Source: JBDHTS01 sp044220535 (GTDB lineage: Bacteria; Pseudomonadota; Alphaproteobacteria; Micavibrionales; Micavibrionaceae). From it: a stretch of DNA of 21,579 nt. The stretch is taken from positions 1 to 21,579 of the forward strand of contig JBGAQU010000051.1 in NCBI GenBank assembly GCA_044220535.1, in the 5' to 3' direction. Under the pieces are notes generated by a model. It did no database searches. It was not told where the DNA came from and saw nothing but the letters and a program-made list of their open reading frames with translations. Position numbers and translations under genes: made by a program. Position 1 is the first letter of the stretch. Every line of letters starts with the position of its first letter. Positions 8,444-15,647 of this stretch are shown here, one piece after another.

Positions 8444-9605
8444 CTCAATTTTCACCGCTCCTTTTTGGGGTCGCGGTTTCCGGCCGTTTTTCTTCCTTGG
8501 TTCTCTTTTCAGCATCCTCAGCATCGGCGTATGGGGCGCTTTCTATGCAGGTATCGGCATCATGCCGCCGGCCTTTCTTGTGGATCCGGTATCATGGCAC
8601 GCGCATGAAATGATCTATGGATTCAGTATGGCGATTGTCGCCGGTTTTCTGCTGACAGCCGTTGCCAACTGGACAGGCGGCGCGCCGGCGCGCCAGATCC
8701 ATCTGGCCGGGCTTTGTGCCTTGTGGATCATCGGGCGGGTTGTCATGGGAGTCGATCTTGGCTTGCCGGCATGGTGCATTATCGCTCTTGAATCCTTGTT
8801 CGTTCCGGCATTGGCGATTTCTTTGGCCATTCCTCTTTTACGAAGCTGGAATAAACGGAATTTTGTTTTCCTGACCCTTCTATCTGTTCTTTTTGCTTGT
8901 GATTTGTGGTTCCTGATAAGCGGGAATTTATCCGCTTTGTATGTTGCCCTGATGATGATTCTGATTATGGTTTCTCTGATAGGAGGAAGGATTATCCCGG
9001 CCTTCACGGTGGCTGCGCTGCGCCGGAGAGGGATCCAGGCATTTCAGACTGACCAGAGGAAAATGGATGTGGCTGCGTTGGCTTCCCTAGTGGCCGTAAC
9101 CCTGTGCCTTGTTTTTGCCAAAGAAACCGTCATTCTTGGTTTAGTGGCTGCGTTTTCCTGTGTAGTCCATGGATTGCGTATGCGGCATTACCATACCGTC
9201 AAAGCGTTAGAAGATCCTTTGCTATGGATTCTTCATGCCGGCTATGGCTGGCTGGTAATCGGTCTGGGGCTGCTTGCGTTAACGGGCTTTGGCTTGTTCG
9301 ACACGAAAGCCGTCATTCATGCGCTTACGACCGGCTGCATTGGTTCCATGATCCTAGGGATGATATGCAGGGTGACTCTTGGTCATACAGGGCGTGACTT
9401 GAAAGTGGGCGGACTGATAACCCTGTCTTTCTATGCTATTCAGGTTGCGGCGATCATGCGTGTTTTTGGCCCGATGTTTGCGCCAGAGCATACAATGGAA
9501 TGGATTATCTATTCAGCCCTTATATGGACGCTTTGTTTTGCCGCGTATCTTGTGGCTTACAGCGGGATGCTTTTCAGCCCGCGCCCGGACGGACAGGAAG
9601 CATAG
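8427..9605 (+). CDS. nnrS: NnrS family haem-copper membrane protein
   Basis: This is a 392-aa polytopic membrane protein with about twelve hydrophobic segments. The N-terminal FWGRGFRPFFFLGSL block, the WHAHEMIYGF motif (about residues 52-61) and the later GCIGSMILGMICRVTLGHTGR motif are hallmarks of NnrS. Family members are haem- and copper-containing and are linked to tolerance of nitric oxide and to nitrite/NO-responsive regulons; the exact chemistry is unsettled. The ATG at 8427 has a GAGG ribosome-binding site and lies inside the hemN 3' end, so the two genes are cotranscribed. It converges on the DNR-type regulator gene with 8 nt between stops and no clear terminator. Confidence 0.93.
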   Translation: MPKPSNSIFTAPFWGRGFRPFFFLGSLFSILSIGVWGAFYAGIGIMPPAFLVDPVSWHAHEMIYGFSMAIVAGFLLTAVANWTGGAPARQIHLAGLCALWIIGRVVMGVDLGLPAWCIIALESLFVPALAISLAIPLLRSWNKRNFVFLTLLSVLFACDLWFLISGNLSALYVALMMILIMVSLIGGRIIPAFTVAALRRRGIQAFQTDQRKMDVAALASLVAVTLCLVFAKETVILGLVAAFSCVVHGLRMRHYHTVKALEDPLLWILHAGYGWLVIGLGLLALTGFGLFDTKAVIHALTTGCIGSMILGMICRVTLGHTGRDLKVGGLITLSFYAIQVAAIMRVFGPMFAPEHTMEWIIYSALIWTLCFAAYLVAYSGMLFSPRPDGQEA

Positions 9606-9613
9606 AGTTTATA

Positions 9614-10315
9614 CTAGCAAGGTATTTCCTGTGGCGACAAGTCGCAGAACTCCGCAAGCCGGGCTATGTCCGTAATCATTATGTATCGCCCTTTAAGCGT
9701 CAGGCCGTATGGCTCGAGCTTGGCCAAGGCGCGTGAAAATGTTTCCGGCTTGATGTTCAGGCGTGTGGAGATAACGGATTTATCGTAGGGCAGATCGACC
9801 AGCCAGCCATCCTCTCCCTTCTTTTCCTTCCGGCAAAAACGGATAAGGAAGGCGCCGATGCGCTGCGGCGCGGTGCGCGTTGTCACCTGTTCCAATTGTT
9901 GCACTAGATAATGCTGGCGCGCGGCTATGGCACCCAGCATCCGCAAGGCGAAGCGGCTGTCTTCTTCAATTTTCTGCACAAAGAAGCTTCTGGGAATTTC
10001 GACAACGGTTACATCCTCGATCGCCTGTGCGTTGACCGGGTATGTTCTGCTATCGTTGAAAACGGCGGCTTCCGCAAAGGCTTCTCCGGGGCCGAAAACA
10101 TGTATGATGACCTCATCCCCATCCCTTGCCGGGCGATAAAGTTTTACCCATCCCTGCAGGATCACAAAAAAGGCGTCAGCCTGATCGCCCATTGCGAATA
10201 AATCACGGCCTTTGGTGTAGGTTTTTTGATGGCATTGTTTGGCAAGTTGCTCCAAAGTGTCGATATCGACGCTCTGAAATAAGGACGTTTTTTTTATTGT
10301 TTGTGTCAAACTCAT
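9614..10315 (-). CDS. DNR-type Crp/Fnr transcriptional regulator
   Basis: This 233-aa protein has an N-terminal cyclic-nucleotide-type sensor domain (about 12-125, with GWVKLYRPARDGDEVIIHVFGPGEAFAEAAVF), a dimerisation helix and a C-terminal winged helix (about 150-222). The recognition helix PETFSRALAKL contains E191, S194 and R195, the E-x2-S-R pattern that reads TTGAT half-sites. The clustered N-terminal cysteines of O2-sensing FNR are absent: the cysteines are at 28, 161, 224 and 233. It is therefore closer to the haem-based NO-sensing DNR group than to FNR proper. It is the obvious candidate to act at the two perfect boxes before hemN and moaA. It follows nnrU on the same strand with 27 nt between. 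The gene name dnr is probable but not proven. Confidence 0.88.
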   Translation of the reverse strand: MSLTQTIKKTSLFQSVDIDTLEQLAKQCHQKTYTKGRDLFAMGDQADAFFVILQGWVKLYRPARDGDEVIIHVFGPGEAFAEAAVFNDSRTYPVNAQAIEDVTVVEIPRSFFVQKIEEDSRFALRMLGAIAARQHYLVQQLEQVTTRTAPQRIGAFLIRFCRKEKKGEDGWLVDLPYDKSVISTRLNIKPETFSRALAKLEPYGLTLKGRYIMITDIARLAEFCDLSPQEIPC

Positions 10316-10342
10316 CGTGGATCTTTCGTACTTTGATTGTCC

Positions 10343-11032
10343 TTATAGCGGTGGCCTAGGATCAATACCAAAAAACGACAGATGCAGTGCATAGAATGCC
10401 GCATAAAGGCACAATCCCGTAATTATACCTATAATATCCTGTTTTGTCAGGCGAAATTGTCCCGTTCTTAACGCGCGGGAACAGAAAAGGATGGCGTGTG
10501 TGTTCCCTGCCATGCTCTGCCATTTCGTGTTGCCAAGTTCGCGCTTTCTTTTGCGGTCAATGAGGGGAATTCCGGCCAGAGAGAAAACAAGAAAAATAAA
10601 AAACATAAGAGCCAGAGGAAATTCACCGTTTACGATAAGGTGTGATGACAACCATAGGAAAAAGCCCCATAAGAGGGGGTGGCGGGTTATCGCTACAATC
10701 AGTCCCGGTTTTTCAGGATTAAACCCCTGCTCTTTCGGCGCAATGGACAAAGGATTGGAAACGATAAATCCCGATATCAGAAGTATGAAGGCAAAAGGCA
10801 TCATGACACTGGGGAACCAATACAGGGTGTGATCCCAAGGCCAGAGTTGCATCCTGGGTGCTGTTCTGGCGGCATCGATCAGCCACCAGAGTAAAGCAAT
10901 GCTGAGTACGGAATAGGAAATCAGATATTTTCGCATCCCGATCCGGGATACCAGCCAAGGCTTGATTTTTGTCCGGGAAACAAGCATATGCGAGCCGAGA
11001 AAAACCACAAGTGACACCCAAAAATTCAACAT
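10343..11032 (-). CDS. nnrU: NnrU family membrane protein
   Basis: This is a 229-aa membrane protein with about six hydrophobic segments. It matches the NnrU pattern: an N-terminal FLGSHMLVSRTKIKPWLVSRIG block, a central ITRHPLLWGFFLWLSSHLIVNGE motif (family RHPxLxGxxLWxxAHLxxNGD) and a cytoplasmic basic loop. NnrU genes were first described beside NO reductase genes in Rhodobacter and occur with denitrification genes; the activity is unknown, with distant resemblance to isoprenylcysteine methyltransferases. I chose the ATG at 11032 because GGGAAGGA lies 7 nt upstream, although a TTG two codons earlier is in frame. It probably forms an operon with the downstream regulator gene and diverges from moaA. 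Confidence 0.85.
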   Translation of the reverse strand: MLNFWVSLVVFLGSHMLVSRTKIKPWLVSRIGMRKYLISYSVLSIALLWWLIDAARTAPRMQLWPWDHTLYWFPSVMMPFAFILLISGFIVSNPLSIAPKEQGFNPEKPGLIVAITRHPLLWGFFLWLSSHLIVNGEFPLALMFFIFLVFSLAGIPLIDRKRKRELGNTKWQSMAGNTHAILFCSRALRTGQFRLTKQDIIGIITGLCLYAAFYALHLSFFGIDPRPPL

Positions 11033-11050
11033 TTTCAATTCCTTCCCGGC

Positions 11051-11064
11051 TTGATTCAGATCAA
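11051..11064 (+). promoter_or_regulatory. FNR/DNR box upstream of moaA
   Basis: TTGATTCAGATCAA is a perfect TTGAT-N4-ATCAA operator. Its centre (11057/11058) is 41.5 bp upstream of 11099, and CATACT at 11087-11092 sits at -12 to -7 of that start, the geometry of a class II FNR/DNR-activated promoter. The divergent nnrU start codon lies only 18 nt from the other edge of the box, too close for class II activation of nnrU but compatible with repression or autoregulation of nnrU and the regulator gene. Confidence 0.88.
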
Positions 11065-11086
11065 GTCATCTTCTTTTCCCTTCCAT

Positions 11087-11099
11087 CATACTGGAACGA
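11087..11099 (+). promoter_or_regulatory. Predicted moaA -10 element and transcription start
   Basis: CATACT at 11087-11092 differs from TATAAT at two positions and is placed precisely at -12 to -7 relative to a start at 11099 when the FNR/DNR box is centred at -41.5. No good -35 hexamer is needed for a class II activated promoter. The transcript would have a 141-nt leader. Confidence 0.5.
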
Positions 11100-11107
11100 A
11101 CAAGATT

Positions 11108-11222
11108 TGCCATGCGCGGAAAGGGTATGGCAGCTCCGAGCTTCCCGGGCCTAAGTTCTGTGCTTTGCAGGATATGGACGAGAAGCCGGGGTCGTGGTGG
11201 AAACGCCCCGGCCTCCCGCATT
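11108..11222 (+). ncRNA. Candidate Moco RNA motif (molybdenum cofactor riboswitch) in the moaA leader
   Basis: The 5' leader of moaA is unusually long and structured. It contains a TGCCAT/ATGGCA stem (11108-11113 with 11127-11132), then CTCCGAG followed by CTTCCCGGGC, and a strong seven-pair stem GCCGGGG/CCCCGGC (11185-11191 with 11206-11212). This last stem has GGAAACG in its loop and is followed by CTCCCGC. From memory these conserved blocks, and the location upstream of moaA, fit the Moco RNA motif that represses Moco synthesis when cofactor is plentiful. A covariance-model scan has not been done, so this rests on pattern recognition. The ribosome-binding site GGAAAGGAG starts just after the last block, where translational control would be effective. 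Confidence 0.55.
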
Positions 11223-11239
11223 TGGAAAGGAGAACAGAT

Positions 11240-12229
11240 ATGAAAGACACGCCGCAGATTGCGGATAATTTTGGCAGGCGCTTTCCTTATTTGCGCCTGT
11301 CGGTTACTGATGTTTGTAATTTTCGATGCTCTTATTGCCTGCCGGATGGTTATAAGAAAACAGGTTGTGAGAGCTATCTTTCGCCTGCCGAAATCTTACG
11401 GCTTGCGGCCGCTTTCTCACATCTTGGCGTCTGGAAGATAAGGCTGACGGGGGGGGAACCAACCGTCCGTCCTGATTTTCTTGAGATCGCGAAGGGTATT
11501 TCAAATCTCCCCGGTATTCAAAAGCTGGCTTTTACAACGAATGGATACAAGCTTCCCGAACGGGCAAGGGATTATTTCGATGCAGGCCTGCGCGCTATCA
11601 ATATCAGCATAGATTCTCTCAAGCCGCGACAATTCGAAGACATTACGGGCCATAACAGGCTAGAAGAAATTCTGGAAGGAATGCAGGAATGTTTCCGTAT
11701 CGGTTTCCAGACCGTCAAGATCAATACAGTGCTTCTCAAGGGCATGAATGATCTGGAGATTGATGATTTTATAGATTTTGTAGCGGATAAGCCGGTTTCT
11801 CTCCGCTTTATCGAATTGATGCGGACGGGAGAGAACGGAAATTATTTCGCCGCGCATCACTTGCCCGGCACCCATGTAACAGAGCGCCTTCTTGAAAAAG
11901 GCTGGTATCTGAAGCCGCGCACGGAAGGCGCAGGCCCCGCCCTTGAATTCGGACATGATAAGAGTGTGGGAACGATCGGCTTGATCGCTCCCTATTCGAA
12001 GGATTTTTGCAAGACGTGCAATCGTCTGCGCGTTTCCGCAAAGGGAAATCTCCATCTGTGCCTGTTCGGTGAAGGCGGCTATGCACTCAGGCCCTTGCTG
12101 CAATCGGACGATCAGCGTGAAGAGCTTCAGGATAAAATCCTGGCTCTTATGAACTTTAAAAAATCAAGCCATTTCCTGCATGAGGGAAATACGGGAAGCA
12201 CCCCGCATCTGGCATCTATCGGCGGTTAG
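11240..12229 (+). CDS. moaA: GTP 3',8-cyclase MoaA
   Basis: This radical SAM enzyme catalyses the first step of Moco synthesis, converting GTP to 3',8-cyclo-7,8-dihydro-GTP, which MoaC then processes. The 329-aa protein has the N-terminal cluster CNFRCSYC (Cys26, 30, 33), the LTGGEPTVRPD SAM motif, the FTTNG and SIDSL motifs, and the C-terminal second cluster CKTCNRLRVSAKGNLHLCLF. It ends in the conserved Gly-Gly that acts in trans on the active site. I chose the ATG at 11240 for its strong GGAAAGGAG ribosome-binding site and typical N terminus; the frame is open 189 nt further upstream but only through the structured leader. moaC-moaB follows 18 nt later. Confidence 0.97.
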   Translation: MKDTPQIADNFGRRFPYLRLSVTDVCNFRCSYCLPDGYKKTGCESYLSPAEILRLAAAFSHLGVWKIRLTGGEPTVRPDFLEIAKGISNLPGIQKLAFTTNGYKLPERARDYFDAGLRAINISIDSLKPRQFEDITGHNRLEEILEGMQECFRIGFQTVKINTVLLKGMNDLEIDDFIDFVADKPVSLRFIELMRTGENGNYFAAHHLPGTHVTERLLEKGWYLKPRTEGAGPALEFGHDKSVGTIGLIAPYSKDFCKTCNRLRVSAKGNLHLCLFGEGGYALRPLLQSDDQREELQDKILALMNFKKSSHFLHEGNTGSTPHLASIGG

Positions 12230-12247
12230 GAAAGAAGGATAAACGGT

Positions 12248-13267
12248 ATGAAACAGACAAAAGAAATTCTGAACTTTCCAGTCAGCAACGACCCCAACTT
12301 TAAAATGATCGATGTGGGCCGGAAGCGGCCGACACGCCGGCGCGCCATAGCCTGCGGGACAATCCGCATGAACAAAGAGGCATTTCAGGCCGTCCGTGAC
12401 GGCACATTGCCGAAAGGAAATGTTCTGGCTCTGGCGGAAGCGGCGGGCATTACGGGCGCAAAAAAGACGCCGGATTTGATACCCATGTGCCATACCCTGC
12501 CCCTGGATCAGGTCACTATTCACTGTGATCTGGATGCCCAGCATCACAGCATCACAGTCTATGCACAGGCTGCCGCCTTTGCAAAAACGGGGGTGGAAAT
12601 GGAGGCTTTGGCAGGTGTGAATGCCGCGCTTTTGACGATATGGGATCTGACCAAGGGGACGGATCCAAACCTCTCCATAGAAGGGGTCAGGCTTTTGGTT
12701 AAGACAGGTGGAAAAAGCGGGATCTGGGTCAATCCGGACGGAATTCCGCAATGGCTGGAAGACCAGCTGCCCGACACTTCGTTCTTGAGGGGGAAAAAGG
12801 CCACCATTCTGGTCATGAGCGACCGCGCATCCAAAGGCGAGTATGCCGATCAATCCGGCGCTCTGCTAAAAGACCTGCTCGCCGCCGCCGGCGCCGAAAT
12901 TGCGGCATACGAGGTTGTTCCCGACCAGGAGGAAGATATTGCACAGGCCATTACGTCCCTTTGTAAATCCGGCCAGCCCGATCTTCTGATTGCTACGGGC
13001 GGCACCGGCCCCGGCCCACGCGATGTAACGCCGGAGGTTCTGGAGAAAATCAGCGATAGGATGCTGGAGGGGCTGGGGAACGTCTTGCGGTCGGAAAGCC
13101 TGCATTATACAGACACGGCCTGGCTGTCACGCATGACGGCCGGGATGGTCGGGACAACGCTGGTGATCGCTTTCCCCGGTTCCCCCAAAGCCGTGAAGGA
13201 GTGTTGGGAAATTTTGTCCCCCTTTCTTGGGGACGCACTGGAGAAGATACAAAAACAAGGATTTTAG
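12248..13267 (+). CDS. moaCB: MoaC-MoaB/MogA fusion protein
   Basis: This 339-aa protein joins two Moco enzymes. Residues 1-173 are MoaC (cyclic pyranopterin monophosphate synthase): PMCHTLPL with His82, GVEMEALAG (115-123), and the IWDLTKG motif with Asp133 and Lys136. Residues about 182-339 are a MoaB/MogA-type molybdopterin adenylyltransferase domain: VMSDRAS, GGTGPGPRDVTPE (251-263), LSRMTAGM and FPGSPKAV. The linker is short (WLEDQLPDTSF). Bifunctional MoaC/MoaB proteins are known in other bacteria. The start follows AGGAAAGAAGGA by about 8 nt. One polypeptide would supply an early and a late step of the pathway. Confidence 0.95.
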   Translation: MKQTKEILNFPVSNDPNFKMIDVGRKRPTRRRAIACGTIRMNKEAFQAVRDGTLPKGNVLALAEAAGITGAKKTPDLIPMCHTLPLDQVTIHCDLDAQHHSITVYAQAAAFAKTGVEMEALAGVNAALLTIWDLTKGTDPNLSIEGVRLLVKTGGKSGIWVNPDGIPQWLEDQLPDTSFLRGKKATILVMSDRASKGEYADQSGALLKDLLAAAGAEIAAYEVVPDQEEDIAQAITSLCKSGQPDLLIATGGTGPGPRDVTPEVLEKISDRMLEGLGNVLRSESLHYTDTAWLSRMTAGMVGTTLVIAFPGSPKAVKECWEILSPFLGDALEKIQKQGF

Positions 13268-13275
13268 GTGCGGAC

Positions 13276-13518
13276 ATGAGCATCATTATTCACCATTACG
13301 GGGTTTTTCGAAAATTGGGCAGCAGCACGGCTCTCGATGTTCCCTTGCCCGCGACAATTGGCGCGGTCAGGGCGGCGCTGATCGCACAGTTGGGAGATCA
13401 GCATAAGCTTTTGGTGGAGGATTCCGCTCTGGCGAATGATACGGACATTCTTCCCGATGAGTACGTCATCGAGGATGAACACGCGTTGTCTATTCTTCCC
13501 CCGGTTTGCGGAGGTTGA
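13276..13518 (+). CDS. moaD: Molybdopterin synthase sulfur carrier subunit MoaD
   Basis: This is an 80-aa ubiquitin-fold small subunit of molybdopterin synthase. The C terminus SILPPVCGG ends in the Gly-Gly that is adenylated by MoeB and then thiocarboxylated; the usual alanine before it is a cysteine here. The N terminus IIIHHYGVFRKLG and the IGAVRAALIAQL helix match the family. I chose the ATG at 13276, 8 nt after the moaC-moaB stop, because it gives the normal length. The moaE start follows 1 nt after its stop. Confidence 0.93.
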   Translation: MSIIIHHYGVFRKLGSSTALDVPLPATIGAVRAALIAQLGDQHKLLVEDSALANDTDILPDEYVIEDEHALSILPPVCGG

Positions 13519-13519
13519 C

Positions 13520-14005
13520 ATGACGATCCACGTCCAGGTGACAACAAAAGAAATCGATATTGATGCGGCCATCGCCAAAGTCAAAAGCGCGGAGCATGGC
13601 GCCATTGACCTTTTTATAGGAACCGTGCGGAACCATCATAACGGGAAGGAAGTTACAGGCATTACTTACGATGCCCATGAAAAGTTGGCTGAAAAGGTAC
13701 TCAGGGAGATTTGCAGGGAAGGCATGGGATTGTGGCCGGATACGCGCTATGCGGTCATGCACTATAAGGGCGAATTACCTGTCGGCGGCACCAGTATTGT
13801 TATAGCGGTCAGTTCTCCCCATAGGGCGGAAAGTTTCGAGGCCTGCCGTTATGTGATTGAGGAAATCAAAGTACACGCCCCTGTCTGGAAGCAGGAGCAT
13901 TATCTGGATGGTAAAAGCGATTGGCTTCCCGGGCATTCATTACGCCATGAGGCGGAATATGCCGGCACCTGTTGCGGCAAGTGTTGCGGAGGGCAACATG
14001 CCTGA
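13520..14005 (+). CDS. moaE: Molybdopterin synthase catalytic subunit MoaE with Cys-rich tail
   Basis: MoaE transfers sulfur from the MoaD thiocarboxylate to cyclic pyranopterin monophosphate to make molybdopterin. The 161-aa protein carries GAIDLFIGTVRNHHNGKEV, TYDAHEKLAE, YKGELPVG, SSPHRAESFEACRYVIEEIK and HAPVWKQE; the lysines at 117 and 124 correspond to the active-site lysines. E. coli MoaE is about 150 aa. The extra end here reads EYAGTCCGKCCGGQHA, with Cys151, 152, 155 and 156 and His160, which is unusual. The ATG at 13520 follows GGAGG at about 5 nt. The stop overlaps the mobA start by 8 nt. Confidence 0.95.
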   Translation: MTIHVQVTTKEIDIDAAIAKVKSAEHGAIDLFIGTVRNHHNGKEVTGITYDAHEKLAEKVLREICREGMGLWPDTRYAVMHYKGELPVGGTSIVIAVSSPHRAESFEACRYVIEEIKVHAPVWKQEHYLDGKSDWLPGHSLRHEAEYAGTCCGKCCGGQHA

Positions 14006-14522
14006 TCTTTCGCAGATCGCCGGCGTGGTGCTTGCAGGCGGCAGATCCAGCCGCATGGGGAAGAACAAAGCCCTTCTTGAATTCAAAGGCCGGCCGCTTG
14101 TTCAGCATATGATCGATATACTGCGTGATGCGGGCTTGAAAGACATATTCATTAGCGGTTCGCTTGAAGGATATTCCTGTATCAATGACGAGCAGCTATT
14201 CGCAGGCCCCGTGCAAGGCATAAGAAGCGTTTTGCAAAAAAAACCGGATTATAAAGGATACCTTTTTGTTCCTGTTGATATGCCGCTTTTGCCGGTTCGA
14301 TCCTTGCAACTGCTCTTGGAGCAGGAAAGCGGCGGATACTTTATTGAATGGCCCCTGCCCGCCTACGTGACCCCGCCTTTTGTTTCCTGTCACAGCACGT
14401 CTGTCCATGATTTTCTCCAGGCACAGGGCATATACCCGATCGCATTGCCTTCTGAGTTTGAAAATACAATGAAAAATGCCAATACTCCGCAGGAGTGGGA
14501 GGAAATAATAAAAGAGCCATGA
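13998..14522 (+). CDS. mobA: Molybdenum cofactor guanylyltransferase MobA
   Basis: MobA attaches GMP to Mo-molybdopterin to make the MGD form that NarG requires. The 174-aa protein has the nucleotidyltransferase signature VVLAGGRSSRMGKNKALLEFKG-type loop (about residues 8-27), GPVQGIRSVL, and FVPVDMPLLP with the metal-binding aspartate. It is slightly shorter than E. coli MobA (194 aa), without an obvious missing motif. I chose the ATG at 13998, inside the moaE end, because GGAGGG precedes it. The stop overlaps the next start as ATGA. Confidence 0.93.
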   Translation: MPDLSQIAGVVLAGGRSSRMGKNKALLEFKGRPLVQHMIDILRDAGLKDIFISGSLEGYSCINDEQLFAGPVQGIRSVLQKKPDYKGYLFVPVDMPLLPVRSLQLLLEQESGGYFIEWPLPAYVTPPFVSCHSTSVHDFLQAQGIYPIALPSEFENTMKNANTPQEWEEIIKEP

Positions 14523-14869
14523 AAACAAAAATCTCAGAAAATTCGATTACATTTAAAATTACAGAAGATGAAATGCAACGTCTTCTATCGGATCTTTCCT
14601 TGGAAACGAAGATTGCGATCGGACAGAGCAATCTCTGTATGGTCATTGATCTTAACGCCCATGATTATTTCGATGACTTTAAGGAAGTCCCGCTCAGGCT
14701 TATTCCTGACCGATCAGAGGCATGTATCATGCTCTGTACAACACCGGAAGAAATCCAGAAGCTTGCGGACATGGGAAAAGACCGGAACGGGCTGTCTATG
14801 AAGATGGGTGATCTCGATATATGTTTGCAGGTCGATGTTCGGAACGACAGCAGACCCAGAAAAGCTTAA
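14519..14869 (+). CDS. Small conserved-looking protein of unknown function
   Basis: This is a 116-aa protein I cannot assign with confidence. The ATG overlaps the mobA stop (ATGA), and the permease gene starts 3 nt after its own stop, so it is a cotranscribed member of the moa operon. It starts MKTKISENSITFKITEDEMQ, with alternating beta-type hydrophobics, then an acidic middle (DYFDDFKEVPLRLIPD) and LSMKMGDLDICLQVD, which suggests a small beta-rich domain. No membrane segment or signal peptide is visible. It recalls short MKxRIxxNSIRxRL-type uncharacterised proteins, but that is an impression. A Moco- or nitrate-related accessory role is inferred only from position. Confidence 0.8.
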   Translation: MKTKISENSITFKITEDEMQRLLSDLSLETKIAIGQSNLCMVIDLNAHDYFDDFKEVPLRLIPDRSEACIMLCTTPEEIQKLADMGKDRNGLSMKMGDLDICLQVDVRNDSRPRKA

Positions 14870-14872
14870 TAT

Positions 14873-15634
14873 ATGTTCTTTCTTGTCTTGGCCTTTTTCT
14901 CCACTGCCCTGCTCTATGCCAGTGTCGGCTTTGGCGGTGGGTCAACTTATAACGCCATCCTTGTCCTGACAGGGACAGATTATCGGGTTGTACCGCTGAT
15001 ATCTCTGCTCTGTAACATTGTTGTGGTAACTGGCGGCGTTTGGCATTTTTCCCGCAAGAAGCATTTGCGAATATCCCGGATTTTTCCGTGGATTCTCTTT
15101 TCTATTCCCGCATCGTTTATCGGGGGTCTTATACCAATTTCCGAGATTTACTTTATCGGGGTTCTTGGCCTTGCACTTTTACTATCGGGCATCAGGCTCT
15201 TATGGCCCGAGAAAACGAAGTTAACGATGCCGGGAAATTCGTATGCCAATCAAAAATTCATACCGCCGGTCTTGGGAAGCGGTCTGGGACTGTTAGCGGG
15301 TTTAACGGGCATTGGGGGCGGCATTTTTCTGGCACCAATCTTGTATTTTATAAACTGGGGGAACGCAAAACAGATCGCAGCGGCTTGTACGCTATTCATT
15401 CTTGTTAATTCCTTGGCAGGGATAGCCGGGCAGATGCTTAAACTCAATGATTCAGGCGTCCTCTTGCTTGCCCTGCCCTATTGGATACTACTGCCCGCCG
15501 TTCTTGCGGGTGGACAGATTGGCTCTTGGCTGGGGGCCGGCCAAATGAATGTTATTGCTGTTAAAAGGCTGACGGCGCTCCTGATCCTGTATGTTGCCGC
15601 ACGATTGCTAGTAAGATTTTTCAATATGATATAA
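14873..15634 (+). CDS. TauE/SafE family membrane permease
   Basis: This 253-aa protein has about eight hydrophobic segments in two related halves, each with a glycine-rich motif typical of the TauE/SafE family: YASVGFGGGSTYNAILVLTG in the first and LAGLTGIGGGIFLAPILY in the second. Members export sulfite, sulfonates or related anions, and specificity cannot be read from sequence. It lies at the end of the moa operon, 3 nt after the preceding gene. A sulfur-anion role would suit a locus that handles sulfur transfer for Moco, but this is inference. It converges on the - strand YbaN-like gene with 13 nt between stops. Confidence 0.85.
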   Translation: MFFLVLAFFSTALLYASVGFGGGSTYNAILVLTGTDYRVVPLISLLCNIVVVTGGVWHFSRKKHLRISRIFPWILFSIPASFIGGLIPISEIYFIGVLGLALLLSGIRLLWPEKTKLTMPGNSYANQKFIPPVLGSGLGLLAGLTGIGGGIFLAPILYFINWGNAKQIAAACTLFILVNSLAGIAGQMLKLNDSGVLLLALPYWILLPAVLAGGQIGSWLGAGQMNVIAVKRLTALLILYVAARLLVRFFNMI

Positions 15635-15647
15635 GCAAACTGAGGCA

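Noticed and set aside
8679..8694. Perfect 16-nt palindrome GGCGCGCCGGCGCGCC in nnrS
   Set aside because: It encodes in-frame GGAPAR in a high-G+C stretch and has no regulatory context; it is probably coincidental.
10719..11050. Class II FNR/DNR activation of nnrU from the box at 11051
   Set aside because: A start 41.5 bp from the box centre would fall inside nnrU, downstream of its ATG, so the box cannot activate nnrU in that way.
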